Positions 1-10,261 of a stretch of 64,000 nt of DNA are shown one piece after another; position 1 is the stretch's first letter, and every line of letters starts with the position of its first letter. This DNA is from a bacterium (GTDB lineage Bacteria > Desulfobacterota > Desulfocorpusculales > Desulfocorpusculum). The notes below the pieces were generated by a model that was given only the letters and a program-made list of their open reading frames with translations, had not been told where the DNA came from and did not search any database. The stretch is taken from NCBI GenBank assembly GCA_037481695.1, contig JBBFLE010000005.1:202044-266043 (forward strand). Reading direction: 5' to 3'. Made by a program: the position numbers and the translations under genes.

Positions 1-687
1 CTGGAAAAGAAAAACAGGGTCATGAACGCCAGGGAAAAACAGATAGTGGCTTACCATGAAACAGGCCATGCACTGGTGGCCGAGGCAGTTCCCAATGCGG
101 ATCCTGTCAGAAAAATATCAATAATCCCAAGGGGCATAGCAGCCCTGGGTTACACCCAGCAGCTTCCTACAGAGGACAGATATCTCATGACTCGTTCTGA
201 GCTGGAGGACCGTATTGCCGTGTTGCTGGGGGGCAGGGTGGCAGAGGAAATAACCTTTCAAGACGTCTCCACAGGCGCCCAAAACGACCTGCAAAGAGCC
301 ACTGATCTGGCCCGTTCCATGATAATGGAATACGGTATGAGCGAAAGGTTGGGACTGGTGACCTTCCAGAAGGAGCGCAGGTCCATGTTTCTGGAAAGCC
401 CTGCTATCCCTCGGGACTACAGCGAGGAGAGGGCCCGCATGATAGACGAGGAGGTGGAGGGGATCCTGAGCCGGGCCCACGAGAGGGTCAAAGGGATATT
501 GGAAGAAAGACGGGAGCTGCTGGATAAGGTGGCCAAGACCTTGCTGGAAAAGGAGGTGATGGAGGGAAAGGAATTACGCTCCATGATCCAGGAGGCCGGC
601 TTCGAGGTCAGAGAAGAACCCCTGGAAAAGGAGAGATCCAGGCTCAAGAAAAAGCAGGATAGCAAGACACCATCAGCCACCGAGTGA
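1..687 (+). CDS. ftsH: ATP-dependent zinc metalloprotease FtsH, C-terminal part (5' end outside window)
   Basis: Membrane-anchored AAA+ protease that degrades misfolded membrane and short-lived regulatory proteins. Only the M41 peptidase domain is present. The frame is open from base 1, so the gene is cut by the window edge and the ATG at 22 is internal. The zinc-binding HETGH motif lies about 20 residues in. The third-ligand region (NDLQRATDLAR) and the MIMEYGMSE segment that follows are also FtsH hallmarks. The last 40 residues are charged and Lys/Arg/Glu-rich, as is usual for FtsH tails. The gene ends 27 bp from the convergent uvrA-type gene. Family assignment is secure; nothing can be said about the AAA domain or membrane segments. 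Confidence 0.96.
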   Translation: MEKKNRVMNAREKQIVAYHETGHALVAEAVPNADPVRKISIIPRGIAALGYTQQLPTEDRYLMTRSELEDRIAVLLGGRVAEEITFQDVSTGAQNDLQRATDLARSMIMEYGMSERLGLVTFQKERRSMFLESPAIPRDYSEERARMIDEEVEGILSRAHERVKGILEERRELLDKVAKTLLEKEVMEGKELRSMIQEAGFEVREEPLEKERSRLKKKQDSKTPSATE

Positions 688-714
688 ATCCTAAGGCCTC
701 AGGGCAGCTGGTAT

Positions 715-3700
715 CTATATTCTTTCCAGGTGCTTCTTGAGCCATCGGGCCGTGTGAGAAGTATCCTGATGTTCAAGGATCTCCCAGGGCGAGCCCTGGG
801 CCACTATGCGGCCTCCATCATCTCCGGCTTCTGGGCCCAGGTCTATGATGTGGTCAGCCGAGGCAATAACGTCCAACTGGTGTTCCACAACAACCACTGT
901 ATCTCCCCTGTCCACAAGGCTTTGAAGGGTGCTTATGAGCCTTTGCACATCGGTTGTGTGAAGACCTGTGGTGGGCTCGTCGAGTACGTAAAGGTTTCTG
1001 CCGTTACTGGGCCTGGAGAGTTCCTGGGCCAGCTTCACCCTCTGGGCTTCTCCGCCTGAGAGGGTGGGGCTTGGCTGCCCCAGGGTCAAATAACCCAGCC
1101 CCAGCTCCTGGAGCAGCCTAAGAGGTCTTCGGATCTGAGGCACTGCAGAGAAAAACTCCAGGGCTTCTTCGATGCTCATCTGGAGCACCTCCCCGATGGA
1201 TCTGCCCTTGTAGGTGACAGAGAGGGTTTCCCTGTTGAAACGGGCTCCCTCACAAGCCTCGCACAAGACGTAAACATCTGGCAGAAAGCTCATCTCCTTG
1301 CGCAGGATCCCCTGTCCTTCGCAAACAGGACACCTGCCTGGACTCAGGTTGAAGGAGAACCTGCCTGAGTTGTATCCCTTGGCCCTGGCTTCTGGTAGTG
1401 CGGCATAGAGCCTGCGGATCTGATCCCAGACCTTCACATAGGTGGCTGGGGTTGATCTGGGAGTTCGGCCTATGGGGGAATGGTCCACCTCCAAGACCCT
1501 TTCCAACATCTCCCAACCTTCTATGGCATCGCAGATTCCTGCTTCATTGTCCTGGGGGACCCCGTTCTTGGACAGGAGCTTCTTGAGTCCGTTGTAGAGC
1601 ACGTCCTGGACCAGTGAACTCTTCCCCGAGCCTGAAACCCCCGTCACACAGGTGAGGGTGCCCAGGGGTATTTTCACATCCAATCCTTTCAGATTGTGCT
1701 GACGGGCATTGCGGATGAGCAGGTATTGCCCGTTTCTGGCTTCTCTGGCCTTACATGGGATGCCTTTGGCCCTTCTTTCCTCCAAGGCCCTAACCGTGAG
1801 GGATATTTCCTTGTCTTTCAACTGTTCCCAGGTGCCCTGGGCCAATATCTCTCCACCATACCTGCCTGCTCCAGGGCCCAGATCCACTATCCAGTCCGCT
1901 TCCCGGATGGTGTCCTCATCGTGTTCCACCAATATGACGGTGTTGCCCCGGTCTCGAAGTTGCCTCAAACTCTCGGCCAGAAGCGCATGGTCTCTGGGGT
2001 GGAGCCCTATGGTGGGTTCATCCAGCACATAGCACACCCCCCTTAGGTTTGAGCCCAACTGGGCCGCCAGCCTGATCCTCTGCGCCTCGCCTCCGGAGAG
2101 GGTCTCAGCCGAGCGGTCCAGCCTCAAGTATCCCACACCCAGGCGAAGCAGAGTCTCAAGCCTGGTGCTTATCTCCCTGACCAGAGGATCAGCCACCTGT
2201 TGCGCGGCTTCCCTGAAGCGTACCTCCTTCCAAAAACGGTAAGCCTCAAGGATGCTCATGGAGACCATCTCCCCTATGCTCAGACCAAGCACCTTCACAG
2301 CCCTGGCGCTGGTGGTGAGGCGCTCTCCACCACATTGTGGACATATGCGCTTTCCCAGCTCCTCCAAGACCCCCAGGCCATCGCAGCTCGGACATGCCCC
2401 CATGGGGCTATTGAAAGAGAAGTGGCGGGGGTCCAACTCACCGAACCCCTTGAGGCACCTGGGGCACTGGCGCCGGTTGCTAAATGTCTCCTGAAGACCC
2501 CCCTGGGGAAGCACCATGATGGTTCCTTCCCCATAGCCCATGGCGGTCTCCACCAAGTTCTGAAGCCCCGAGAGGTCTCTTGGATCTACCAGCAGATTCT
2601 GGGCCACCACCCATTCTATCCAGTGTTCCTTGTAACGATCCAACTGGGGTACTGATGGGCCAGGGTAGATCCTCCCATCCACCCTAACCGCGGGAAGCCC
2701 CAACCTGTAGGCCTGAAGAATCGTGGATTTGTGAGTGCCTTTCCTGCCCACTATACGTGGAGCCAAGAGGCATATCTGCTTGCCCTTGAACCTTTGCAAC
2801 ATGGCTTCCATAACCGAGGCCAGCCTTCCGGTGGAAATGGGAATGTTGCAGGAGGGACAGTATTGCACCCCCAGCCTGGCAAAAAGGAGCCTCATGAAGT
2901 GATAGATCTCGGTTAGGGTGGCCACGGTGGATCTTCGGCCTGCTTTGGCAGTTCTTTGCTCTATGGCCACCGTGGGGGGAATCCCGGCCACCAGGTCCAC
3001 GTCAGGACGATCCATGACCTTGAGATATTGGCGCACATAAGCTGGAAGGCTTTCCAAATAGCGCCTTTGGCCCTCATTGAAAAGGATGTCAAAGGCAAGA
3101 GTGGACTTGCCAGAGCCTGAGACTCCGGTTATCACCACTATCTTGTCCCTGGGAATGTCCAAGGAGATCTCCTTGAGGTTGTGCTCTCTGGCTCCCCGCA
3201 CTTGGATGGCATTGTCAAGCGGCCAGGCGGGCTCCTGTTGCCAGTGGCTGAGAGGCTCCGTAACAACCGTGGTGCTAAACCGGGAGGGTCCTTCCAGAAC
3301 CGCTTTGAGGTATCTGCCTGTATGGGACTGGGTGCATTGGGCTATGGCCTCCGGAGGACCCTGGGCAACTATGTATCCACCTGCATCGCCCCCCTCAGGC
3401 CCCAGGTCTATTACGTGGTCCGCTGATTTTATTACATCCAGGTGGTGCTCCACGACCACCACCGTGTGGCCCATTTCCACAAGTTCCTGTAAGACCTCCA
3501 GGAGTTTTTGCACATCCTGGAGGTGGAGGCCGGTTGTGGGTTCATCCAGAAGAAAAAGAGTGCTGGGCTGCCAGGGTGTAAGAAATCTGGCCAGGCGAAG
3601 CCTCTGGGCCTCACCTCCCGAAAGGGTGCTCAGAGGCTGGCCCAGGGTGAGGTAACCTAAACCCATCTTGCGTAAGGGCTCCAAGGCGTTTACCACTTGT

Positions 3701-6048
3701 TTCTCTTTCCAAAACAGCTCGCAGGCTTCCTCCACTGTGCTCTCCAGCACGTCGGCTATGGACTTTCCGTTCCAAAGAACATCCAGTACAGGTCCCAGGA
3801 ACCTTCGGCCCTGGCAGTCGGGACACTTAAGCAAAACATCCGATAAGAACTGCATCTCCACCCTTTGAAATCCCTCGCCTTTGCAGCTCTCACAACGCCC
3901 CCCAGGCACATTGAAAGAGAACATCCCTGGACCCCAGCCTCTGGTGCGGGCCAGAGGTACCATAGCAAAACACTTTCTTATGTGCTCCCACGCCCGACTG
4001 TAAGTAGCAGGATTGGCCCTTGTGGTGCGGCCCAAACCGCTTTGGTCTACCAACTCAACCCTGTCTATCCATTGAGCTCCATCCAGGCCCCCATGGCGTC
4101 CAGGTCTCTCCCCTGGAATGTTCTTGGCCCTTAGCAGAGCCCTGTAAAGTACGTCCAAGAGAAGGGTGCTTTTTCCTGAGCCCGAAGGGCCGGTGATGCA
4201 TACCAAAGCCTGCAAGGGAATCTTCACGTCTATTGCCTTGAGATTGTTCTCCGTAACTTCCCTCAGGAGTAGGTACCTTTCTGGGGGAGGATTTCTTCTC
4301 CTGGATGGAACCGGTATGCTTCTTCTTCCAGTGAGATAAAAGGCCGTAGGGGAATCCTCTGCCTGACCCAGAGCAGAAGGGGGGCCGCAATAGAGCAGTC
4401 TTCCGCCTCTGGCCCCAGCCCCAGGGCCCAGGTCCAGGACCAGATCCGCACTGTTTATCAAGGAGGGATCGTGTTCTACCACCACAGCGGTGTTCCCCTG
4501 TTGCACTAGACGTCTGATGGCCTTGGCAAGGCGTTCTGTGTCCCTGGGGTGAAGCCCTATGCTGGGCTCGTCCAGTACAAAGAGGGTGTTGACCAGTCTG
4601 GAGCCCAGGGCCCTTGTAAGAAGAACCCTTTCCACCTCCCCCCCAGAGAGGCTCCGGGAGGACCTGTCCAGGGTCAGGTAGCCCAGACCTACTGCCTGAA
4701 GGTAACCCAGGCGGGCTTTGATCTCTGAGATCAACATCTGGGAAACCGCATGAAGGCTTGTGTTGTTCTCCATTTCTCTGAAGAATTCAATGGCCGCATC
4801 CACGGACATGGAGCAGATCTGTGGGAGGGTCTTGCCAAGGATTCGCCATTGGAGGGCCTCTGGCCTCAACCTAGCCCCATTACAGTCCGGACATGGCACA
4901 TAAGCTCTGAAACGGGAGAGAAAGACCCTCACATGCATGCGGTAGCTCTTTTCTTCCAGCCACTTGAAAAAGCCTCTGACTCCGTAGTAACCATCAGTTC
5001 CCTCCATGATGGCCTTACGAGCCTGTTCTGGTAACTTTTTCCATGGCACATCCAGCGGAATCTTATGTGCGCGGCAGAATGCAAGCAGATCCTGGAACTC
5101 GTGGCGGGCAGCCGGCATGGAAAAAGGCTTTATGGCACCCTGCTTTATGGTTAGCCAGGGTTGCGGTACCACTAGTTCCGGATCTATGTCAATGACCCTT
5201 CCAAAACCCTTACATGTGGGGCACGCTCCCACCGGGCTGTTGAAAGAGAAGAGATTGGGCACTGGCTCTTTGACCTCAGAGGAGCAGGTAGAACATTTCC
5301 ACTGGTTGCTGAGGCGAAGCATTCTGCGGTCTGGCAGAAAGGCTGCTGCCCAACCTTTACCGTAACGAAAGGCTGTCTCCAAAGAATCTATGAACCTGCC
5401 CCTGTCTGAGGAGGAGGCTGGGAAACGGTCCACCACCACATGGATTTCGGACTCATGGAAGGTGGGCTCCCATTGCTCTACTGGCAGGATCTCTCCATTG
5501 CTGAAAACCCTCAGAAAACCCATGCGAAGGAGTCCCATCCTCAGTCCCTGAGGATCCCGTTCCATTACCTGCAGTGGAAACATGATCAGCCAAGAACCTT
5601 CATGGGGCCATGTCTTGGACTCCTCCCAAAGGCTATCCGGGCTGTTCCTACGGATCTCGACCCCGCAATGGAAGCATATGGGCGAAGCCATCCTGGCAAA
5701 GAGGAGCTTGAGAAAGTCGGTCAGTTCAGTCATGGTGCCCACCGTTGAGCGGGAAGTGCGCACAGGATGGCTTCCCTCTATGGCCAGGGCAGGAGGGATG
5801 CCTGTGACCTCGTCCACAAGAGGCCTGTCCATTCTTTCCAGGAATTGGCGGGCATAGGGCGAGAAGGTCTCCACATATCTTCTCTGGCCTTCTGCATAGA
5901 GAACATCCATGGCTAGGGTTGATTTCCCAGAGCCCGATACGCCTGTAACCGTGATCCATCTGCCTGTGGGAATCTTCAGATCAAGTCCCTTGAGATTGTG
6001 CTGGCGAACATTGACCAGCCTTATGACTTGGGTGTGCTCAGAGTCCAC
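715..6048 (-). CDS. uvrA: Double-length UvrA: two excinuclease ABC subunit A units fused in tandem
   Basis: UvrA is the damage-recognition ATPase of nucleotide excision repair and normally has about 940 residues with two ABC domains. This protein has 1777 residues and four. Walker A motifs (GxSGSGKS) fall near residues 40, 620, 975 and 1470, and LSGGE signatures near 466, 808, 1316 and 1661, each followed by a LDEP Walker B. Both zinc modules of each unit are kept: the CxxC pairs flanking FSFN in units 1 and 2, and the GRCxxC...CxxC modules in both C-terminal halves. The first signature reads LSGGEVERV where the others read LSGGEAQR. The start is a GTG with GGAGGAG five bases upstream. UvrA normally acts as a dimer, so this chain may be a covalent pseudo-dimer. 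That is an inference. Tandem fusions like this are known in some Desulfobacterota. Confidence 0.95.
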   Translation of the reverse strand: MDSEHTQVIRLVNVRQHNLKGLDLKIPTGRWITVTGVSGSGKSTLAMDVLYAEGQRRYVETFSPYARQFLERMDRPLVDEVTGIPPALAIEGSHPVRTSRSTVGTMTELTDFLKLLFARMASPICFHCGVEIRRNSPDSLWEESKTWPHEGSWLIMFPLQVMERDPQGLRMGLLRMGFLRVFSNGEILPVEQWEPTFHESEIHVVVDRFPASSSDRGRFIDSLETAFRYGKGWAAAFLPDRRMLRLSNQWKCSTCSSEVKEPVPNLFSFNSPVGACPTCKGFGRVIDIDPELVVPQPWLTIKQGAIKPFSMPAARHEFQDLLAFCRAHKIPLDVPWKKLPEQARKAIMEGTDGYYGVRGFFKWLEEKSYRMHVRVFLSRFRAYVPCPDCNGARLRPEALQWRILGKTLPQICSMSVDAAIEFFREMENNTSLHAVSQMLISEIKARLGYLQAVGLGYLTLDRSSRSLSGGEVERVLLTRALGSRLVNTLFVLDEPSIGLHPRDTERLAKAIRRLVQQGNTAVVVEHDPSLINSADLVLDLGPGAGARGGRLLYCGPPSALGQAEDSPTAFYLTGRRSIPVPSRRRNPPPERYLLLREVTENNLKAIDVKIPLQALVCITGPSGSGKSTLLLDVLYRALLRAKNIPGERPGRHGGLDGAQWIDRVELVDQSGLGRTTRANPATYSRAWEHIRKCFAMVPLARTRGWGPGMFSFNVPGGRCESCKGEGFQRVEMQFLSDVLLKCPDCQGRRFLGPVLDVLWNGKSIADVLESTVEEACELFWKEKQVVNALEPLRKMGLGYLTLGQPLSTLSGGEAQRLRLARFLTPWQPSTLFLLDEPTTGLHLQDVQKLLEVLQELVEMGHTVVVVEHHLDVIKSADHVIDLGPEGGDAGGYIVAQGPPEAIAQCTQSHTGRYLKAVLEGPSRFSTTVVTEPLSHWQQEPAWPLDNAIQVRGAREHNLKEISLDIPRDKIVVITGVSGSGKSTLAFDILFNEGQRRYLESLPAYVRQYLKVMDRPDVDLVAGIPPTVAIEQRTAKAGRRSTVATLTEIYHFMRLLFARLGVQYCPSCNIPISTGRLASVMEAMLQRFKGKQICLLAPRIVGRKGTHKSTILQAYRLGLPAVRVDGRIYPGPSVPQLDRYKEHWIEWVVAQNLLVDPRDLSGLQNLVETAMGYGEGTIMVLPQGGLQETFSNRRQCPRCLKGFGELDPRHFSFNSPMGACPSCDGLGVLEELGKRICPQCGGERLTTSARAVKVLGLSIGEMVSMSILEAYRFWKEVRFREAAQQVADPLVREISTRLETLLRLGVGYLRLDRSAETLSGGEAQRIRLAAQLGSNLRGVCYVLDEPTIGLHPRDHALLAESLRQLRDRGNTVILVEHDEDTIREADWIVDLGPGAGRYGGEILAQGTWEQLKDKEISLTVRALEERRAKGIPCKAREARNGQYLLIRNARQHNLKGLDVKIPLGTLTCVTGVSGSGKSSLVQDVLYNGLKKLLSKNGVPQDNEAGICDAIEGWEMLERVLEVDHSPIGRTPRSTPATYVKVWDQIRRLYAALPEARAKGYNSGRFSFNLSPGRCPVCEGQGILRKEMSFLPDVYVLCEACEGARFNRETLSVTYKGRSIGEVLQMSIEEALEFFSAVPQIRRPLRLLQELGLGYLTLGQPSPTLSGGEAQRVKLAQELSRPSNGRNLYVLDEPTTGLHTTDVQRLISTLQSLVDRGDTVVVVEHQLDVIASADHIIDLGPEAGDDGGRIVAQGSPWEILEHQDTSHTARWLKKHLERI

Positions 6049-6358
6049 CTGTTCTCCTCCAGGGCTCGTTGAATCTCTGGCCCCATATTATTCAGGGGCT
6101 TTCAAAAGGGCGTGGACCAGTGATCCTGGTCTGAAAGGCCTGCTCCATCCATTTTAACATCAGAGCCATGGGTGTTGGGGGGGTGACCAGGCTGGGCTGG
6201 GCAAGCAGAGGAAGCTGTAGGTAGGGCCGCTCAAGGTGGCACACAGAGGGGCCTTTTGAGATAGGAGGCAGGATCTGTATTTTTTTTGGGGTTTTCTCCA
6301 TAATAGACATTTCCAGTGGCTGGTGAGGGCTTATGAAAGCTACATGAGGAGGGTACAG
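6049..6358. promoter_or_regulatory. Intergenic region with a weak candidate promoter for the DUF4337 gene
   Basis: This stretch separates the divergent uvrA and DUF4337 genes and holds no convincing gene. A possible plus-strand promoter is TTGAGA (6256-6261), a 16-base spacer and TATTTT (6278-6283). A run of eight or more T follows. The match is weak. Confidence 0.3.
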
Positions 6359-6949
6359 ATGGCTGAGGTGGAACTTCCCAATCCAGAGGAGATGGAAGAG
6401 ATCAAGGAGAAAAGCTTCACAAGAAAAGTGGCCATGACAACTGCCATTTATGCTGTGATCCTGGCCATAACATCTTTGGGCGGCAACAATGCAATGAAGG
6501 AGATGCTTTTGGCACAACAGCAGGCCTCAGACCAGTGGGCTTACTATCAGGCCAAGGTGATCAGGGAGCATCTTTATAGGGTGGAGAAGATGCGCCTGGA
6601 GGCAGGTCTACTGGAGCGAGGCCAATCGGTGAGCGATGAGGTCAAAAAACACTACGAGGAGCTCCGAAAGAAGATGGAGGCTGAGGAGAAGAGATATAAT
6701 GCCGAAAAAAAGGAAATCGAGGCAGAAGCCAGAAAACTTGAGCACGAGAGGGACGTAAACAGGGACAAGGACCCTTATTTTGACTACGCCGAGGTGCTCC
6801 TTCAGATAGCCATAGTCATGGCCACGGTGGCCATATTGGCCACTTCTGCCCCCATGTACTTCTTCTCCATCATTTTGGCCTGTCTGGGAGCTATCCTAAG
6901 CCTAAACGGTTTCTTGTTGCTGGTTAGAATTCCCTTTCTTCATGGCTGA
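6359..6949 (+). CDS. DUF4337-family membrane protein
   Basis: Protein of unknown function, 196 residues. The sequence starts with an acidic segment (MAEVELPNPEEMEE). A hydrophobic helix follows at about residues 25-45, which contains the SLGGNNAMKEM stretch typical of DUF4337. Next comes a long charged coiled-coil region rich in Glu, Lys and Arg, then two hydrophobic helices near the C-terminus. This is the DUF4337 layout: a membrane anchor, a periplasmic or cytoplasmic coiled coil, and a membrane hairpin. The ATG at 6359 is preferred over an upstream in-frame ATG at 6323 because GAGGAGG lies six bases before it. The gene stands alone, divergent from uvrA. No role is known. Confidence 0.8.
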   Translation: MAEVELPNPEEMEEIKEKSFTRKVAMTTAIYAVILAITSLGGNNAMKEMLLAQQQASDQWAYYQAKVIREHLYRVEKMRLEAGLLERGQSVSDEVKKHYEELRKKMEAEEKRYNAEKKEIEAEARKLEHERDVNRDKDPYFDYAEVLLQIAIVMATVAILATSAPMYFFSIILACLGAILSLNGFLLLVRIPFLHG

Positions 6950-7019
6950 GGGAGTCGTTCTTTCCCCGGCCTTGTCCTGGCTTGAGAGACCAAAAGGGAA
7001 ACAGAATGGCCCCAGGATT

Positions 7020-7487
7020 TCAGGGAGCTAAACTCCAGCCCCCTGGAGTCCTGCGGGCGCAAAATCTGCGCGCCAGATCCACGGGATGGCGCGTGCCCTC
7101 TATGTCCACCTCCACCGTGAAGCAATGGTCCGAGCGATGGAAGCGATAAGAGCCTCTGGGGAACTCCACACGGTTGGCCCCTGGCCTCAGCAGGACCCCT
7201 AGTGCCTCAGCCACGATTTCATCCCTGTCCAGAATCAAGATCCGCACATGGCCTGATATTGCCGAGCGGTTGAAGATGGTAACAGAGAATCTGGGTCTTT
7301 CTCCAGAAGTTATGGGATCCGGCCGCATGTCCAGATCAGTTACCCGCAGATCTCCTGGGAAAAGCCTCGGGGGTGGGCTGGGGGGAGGAGGAGGGTAGTA
7401 ATATGTCTCTGCCACGCAGGCAGCAGTGCTAAGAGCAAGAAGAAAAAGGCAAAAGAGTCTGCTTCCCGATGTAAAGATGGCTTTCAT
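7020..7487 (-). CDS. Putative secreted lipoprotein of unknown function
   Basis: A 155-residue exported protein. The N-terminus MKAIFTSGSRLFCLFLLALSTAAC has a basic start, a hydrophobic core and a cysteine in a lipobox-like position, though Thr at -3 is not the usual Leu. A Tyr/Pro-rich linker (YYYPPPPPSPPPR) follows. The rest is a compact beta-rich domain with one pair of cysteines (HCF near the C-terminus and RFCARR) that could form a disulfide. The ATG at 7487 has GGAGGAG just upstream and is preferred over an in-frame start 16 codons earlier. It converges on the DUF4337 gene. The domain resembles CARDB-like or DUF-type beta sandwiches only loosely, so no function is claimed. Confidence 0.75.
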   Translation of the reverse strand: MKAIFTSGSRLFCLFLLALSTAACVAETYYYPPPPPSPPPRLFPGDLRVTDLDMRPDPITSGERPRFSVTIFNRSAISGHVRILILDRDEIVAEALGVLLRPGANRVEFPRGSYRFHRSDHCFTVEVDIEGTRHPVDLARRFCARRTPGGWSLAP

Positions 7488-7653
7488 GCTCTCCTCCATT
7501 GAGCACCTTATTCCCAATGAGCCTTGGCAACACATGCTCTTGAAGATCTGATGGCTCCAACAAGAATAGCTTGCTCCAGAGAGGGTTTCAAGAAAATTTA
7601 TTGGCCCGCAGGAATGGTGACTTCTTCACAGATGGATACCAAAGAGGCTATGA

Positions 7654-8508
7654 TTGAGATGGGAAGCCATGGTAGAGATTCTCTCATGTGAACTTTCTAA
7701 GGCCATCCAGCTGGTAGGGTTCGTAGAAAAGGATACAAGGCTTGTACCTGTCAGAGTCCTTTTTGCCCTGAGCCAAGATGGAGCTTGGGGAGATTTCACC
7801 CTAAGAGGGCTTTGGCTGACATGTGCCAACACGGTGCCACTGGAAGCACTGGAGGATCTGGTCTCAGAGTGTCTCCCAGGTTCCTGGAAAAAGATCCCCC
7901 CTGTTGGGACAGGCAAGTGTGCTTTGTGCGGCAGGCCAGGTCAACGGCAAATAGTCACCAGCCAAGGAAGGAATGTCTGCTGGGAGCACTTGGGCTGTCT
8001 GTGGGAGGAAATTCTGGTGACTCAGGCAGCCAGAGGAAGCATCTCGGGGAATTGTGCCAAATGTGGCCTGGCCGGAGTTGTTCTCTGGGGGGAGAAGGGT
8101 CATTGCACAAGATGCATGGTGGAAGATCTAAGGGGATTTTCCCAAGTGACCCAATGGGTACTGCTAGGGGGGTCTCCCATGCCTGCCCGTGGGCAAAAAG
8201 AGCTGGTGGCTTTCCTGGAGGCCTGGAGGAGGGTGGGGGCTTGCCCCCGCTGTGGATCCAGGGCCATAAGGGTTCGCAGGCTGGTCATGGATTTTCCCAG
8301 GGCAAAGGGCCCCCTTTACCCTCTTTGGGATCTCACAAGGGAGGACATGAAGCCAGAGAGAATGCTGCTAAGGGACAGACAACTGCGCCTCTTCACTGAA
8401 GGCCTGATGCGTGCCACGGTGGAGTGTGCCCAGTGCGGATACATGGATCTGGAGTATCCAGGGCTGGAGTCTTTTGATGAGGGAGAGTTCTTTTTTCCCT
8501 TATTCTGA
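7654..8508 (+). CDS. Hypothetical protein with three zinc-ribbon-like cysteine clusters
   Basis: A soluble protein of 284 residues that I do not recognise. The N-terminal third has no cysteine clusters. After that come CALCG with CWEHLGC, CAKCG with CTRCM, and CPRCG with CAQCG, so there are three potential CxxC-based metal sites. This suggests structural zinc or nucleic-acid or protein contacts, but no named family is evident. The frame opens with TTG at 7654, which has AGAGG six bases upstream. An ATG at 7669 is the alternative start. The stop is 13 bp before the nucleoside-phosphorylase homologue, so the two are probably co-transcribed. Confidence 0.7.
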   Translation: MRWEAMVEILSCELSKAIQLVGFVEKDTRLVPVRVLFALSQDGAWGDFTLRGLWLTCANTVPLEALEDLVSECLPGSWKKIPPVGTGKCALCGRPGQRQIVTSQGRNVCWEHLGCLWEEILVTQAARGSISGNCAKCGLAGVVLWGEKGHCTRCMVEDLRGFSQVTQWVLLGGSPMPARGQKELVAFLEAWRRVGACPRCGSRAIRVRRLVMDFPRAKGPLYPLWDLTREDMKPERMLLRDRQLRLFTEGLMRATVECAQCGYMDLEYPGLESFDEGEFFFPLF

Positions 8509-8521
8509 AAAAGTGTGAGAA

Positions 8522-9319
8522 ATGGCACCGCACCAAGAGTACAGAGGCGGCAACCCCCAAGAATCGGTGGTGGAGCCCAGGAAGGGCAAAAGCGAGAAGG
8601 ATGTGCCGCCGGGGATCATAATGAGCTTTACACCCCCGGATCTTAGGCTCATATTGAAGCAGCTTGGGGCTTCCAAGACTCCTTCCAGGAAACTGGACTT
8701 CTGGAGACTTTGGGTGTGTAGGACCAAAAGCCCTACCCTAGGGGTGGCTGGCCCTGCCTTTGGTGCTCCCGCGGCGGTGGTGCTCCTGGAGAGACTGCTG
8801 GCCATGGGGGCCAAGGCCATAGTGGGAGTGGGCTCTTGCGGTTCGCTGCAGAGTTGGCTTCAGGTGGGATCCGTGGTGTTACCTGACAGTGCACTGGTGG
8901 AAGAGGGGACCTCACCCCACTACCTGGCCAGCCATGTGAAGACCAGACCCCATCAGGAGTTGTTCAGGCTGCTAAAGGAAAGCTTGGAAGAAGTGGAATT
9001 GAAGCCGCGAGCTGGCCGCATTTGGACAACAGATGCAATTTTCCGGGAGACCAGGGAAAAGGTTTTGTTGTATCAGAGGGAAGGGGTCCTGGCAGTGGAC
9101 ATGGAGAGTTCTGCCCTCATGAGTGCTGCCAGTTTTCGAAGGGTGCCATTTGCCTCGGTAATGGTGGTGAGCGATGAACTTGGCACACTGAGGTGGCACA
9201 GGGGTTTCAAGAAAGCTGAGTTCCAAGAGAAATTGGGCCAGGCAGCCCTTGCCGCAGCAAGGTGCCTGGAGAGATGGTTGGCAGTGAATCTGAGGGAACA
9301 GGCTCAGGTTGATTTGTAG
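8522..9319 (+). CDS. Nucleoside phosphorylase superfamily protein (PNP/UDP family)
   Basis: Probable phosphorolytic or hydrolytic enzyme acting on a nucleoside or related N-glycoside, 265 residues. The PNP_UDP_1 fold is shown by GVAGPAFGAPAAVVLLERL (about residue 75), the glycine-rich GVGSCGSL turn, WTTDAIFRET and the signature AVDMESSAL, whose Glu normally binds the ribose 2'-hydroxyl. The SDE motif near the C-terminus fits the base-binding region. The substrate cannot be told from sequence: uridine, purine nucleosides, or futalosine and MTA-like compounds are all possible. The ATG at 8522 lacks a strong Shine-Dalgarno. Another ATG at 8621 would remove part of the first strand, so the longer form is kept. 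It precedes the sulfur-relay genes by 55 bp, which may be coincidental. Confidence 0.85.
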   Translation: MAPHQEYRGGNPQESVVEPRKGKSEKDVPPGIIMSFTPPDLRLILKQLGASKTPSRKLDFWRLWVCRTKSPTLGVAGPAFGAPAAVVLLERLLAMGAKAIVGVGSCGSLQSWLQVGSVVLPDSALVEEGTSPHYLASHVKTRPHQELFRLLKESLEEVELKPRAGRIWTTDAIFRETREKVLLYQREGVLAVDMESSALMSAASFRRVPFASVMVVSDELGTLRWHRGFKKAEFQEKLGQAALAAARCLERWLAVNLREQAQVDL

Positions 9320-9374
9320 CTGTGGGGGGATACAATAATTTTATGTACCTGGCATGCCACGAGAGGAGATGGCC

Positions 9375-9752
9375 ATGAGTGAGCAGCAACAGAAGCAGAA
9401 GATCCTCTATATTGCCACCCACGGCCCAGGGGATCCAGAGCGGGCCACCTTGCCCTTTGTGCTGGCCAATGCTGCTTTGGCCATGGGAGTCGAAGCAGTG
9501 GTTGCCTTGCAGGGAGATGCTGTTTGGCTTGGGGTAAAGGGCACGGCTTCGCATGTTTTTGCAGGAGGTTTACCGCCTTTGGGTGAGCTGATGGAGGGGT
9601 TCCTGGAACTGGGTGGAAGGCTCCTGATCTGTTCTCCTTGCATCCAACACCGGAAAATGCAGCCCCAGATGCTCTTACCCCAGGCAGAGATAGTGGCTGC
9701 GGCAACCCTCACCAACGAGATCCTGACAGCCAAGGCTGTCTTAAACTACTGA
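9375..9752 (+). CDS. DsrE/DsrF-like family protein
   Basis: Small soluble protein of 125 residues with the DsrE-like alpha/beta fold. Its signs are the opening strand ILYIATHGPGDPERA, the ANAALAMGVEAVVALQGDAVWL segment and the ICSPCIQHR loop, where the family carries its sulfur-binding cysteine. Proteins of this fold accept persulfide sulfur from TusA-like carriers or act as sulfur shuttles. The ATG at 9375 is chosen because GAGAGGAG lies six bases before it; in-frame ATGs at 9354 and 9369 have no proper spacing. It opens a run of five DsrE-fold proteins interrupted by TusA. Confidence 0.83.
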   Translation: MSEQQQKQKILYIATHGPGDPERATLPFVLANAALAMGVEAVVALQGDAVWLGVKGTASHVFAGGLPPLGELMEGFLELGGRLLICSPCIQHRKMQPQMLLPQAEIVAAATLTNEILTAKAVLNY

Positions 9753-9806
9753 TGTAAGACAAAGAAATTACAACAAGTTGCACTTTCCTTGGATTACAAA
9801 GAAGCC

Positions 9807-10049
9807 ATGGGGAGACGTATCGTGGAACCTCACAAGAAACTGGACTGCAGGGGCATGGCATGCCCCATGCCCATAGTGAAACTCAGTAAAGCCATCAAAG
9901 AGATGTCCCAGGGGGAGATTCTAGCCGTGAGCGCCGATGACCCTGGGTTCGAAGCAGATGTAAGAGCCTGGTGCGAAACCACAGGCAATGAACTAAAGAG
10001 CCTGGAGTCTGACGGAGAAGTACGCACGGCTTACATAGTCAAATCCTAG
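9807..10049 (+). CDS. tusA: TusA-family sulfurtransferase
   Basis: Sulfur carrier that relays persulfide sulfur between proteins in the cytoplasm, about 80 residues. The hallmark ACPMPIVK motif lies in the first 25 residues. Its cysteine is the one that carries the persulfide. The C-terminal half (DDPGFEADVRAWCETTGNEL) matches the second helix and strand of the TusA two-layer fold. The ATG at 9807 is taken as the start; a TTG at 9789 would add six residues. Its place between DsrE-like genes fits the usual TusA-DsrE partnership in dissimilatory sulfur metabolism and reactive sulfur handling. Confidence 0.93.
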   Translation: MGRRIVEPHKKLDCRGMACPMPIVKLSKAIKEMSQGEILAVSADDPGFEADVRAWCETTGNELKSLESDGEVRTAYIVKS

Positions 10050-10261
10050 CAAGTCCTGCCCCATAGGGTGCATGGGATCCATGACACTTCAAGGCAAGTG
10101 TGTTTCTCCAGGGAAGAACAAGGTCTTTGTCTTGTTGTCCGGGCAAGTTCATCCAAGTAACGACTCATGCCATGGAGGATGCCGGGGATGTGGGATCAGA
10201 TTCTGGTCCTACTCATTTGCCTAGCATGGCCGGAGGGTGGGATTTGCGGGGAGGTCTTAGC

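Noticed and set aside
3077..3655. A 192-codon plus-strand open frame opposite the uvrA gene
   Set aside because: It is antisense to conserved ABC and zinc-module sequence of the fused UvrA and has no domain of its own.
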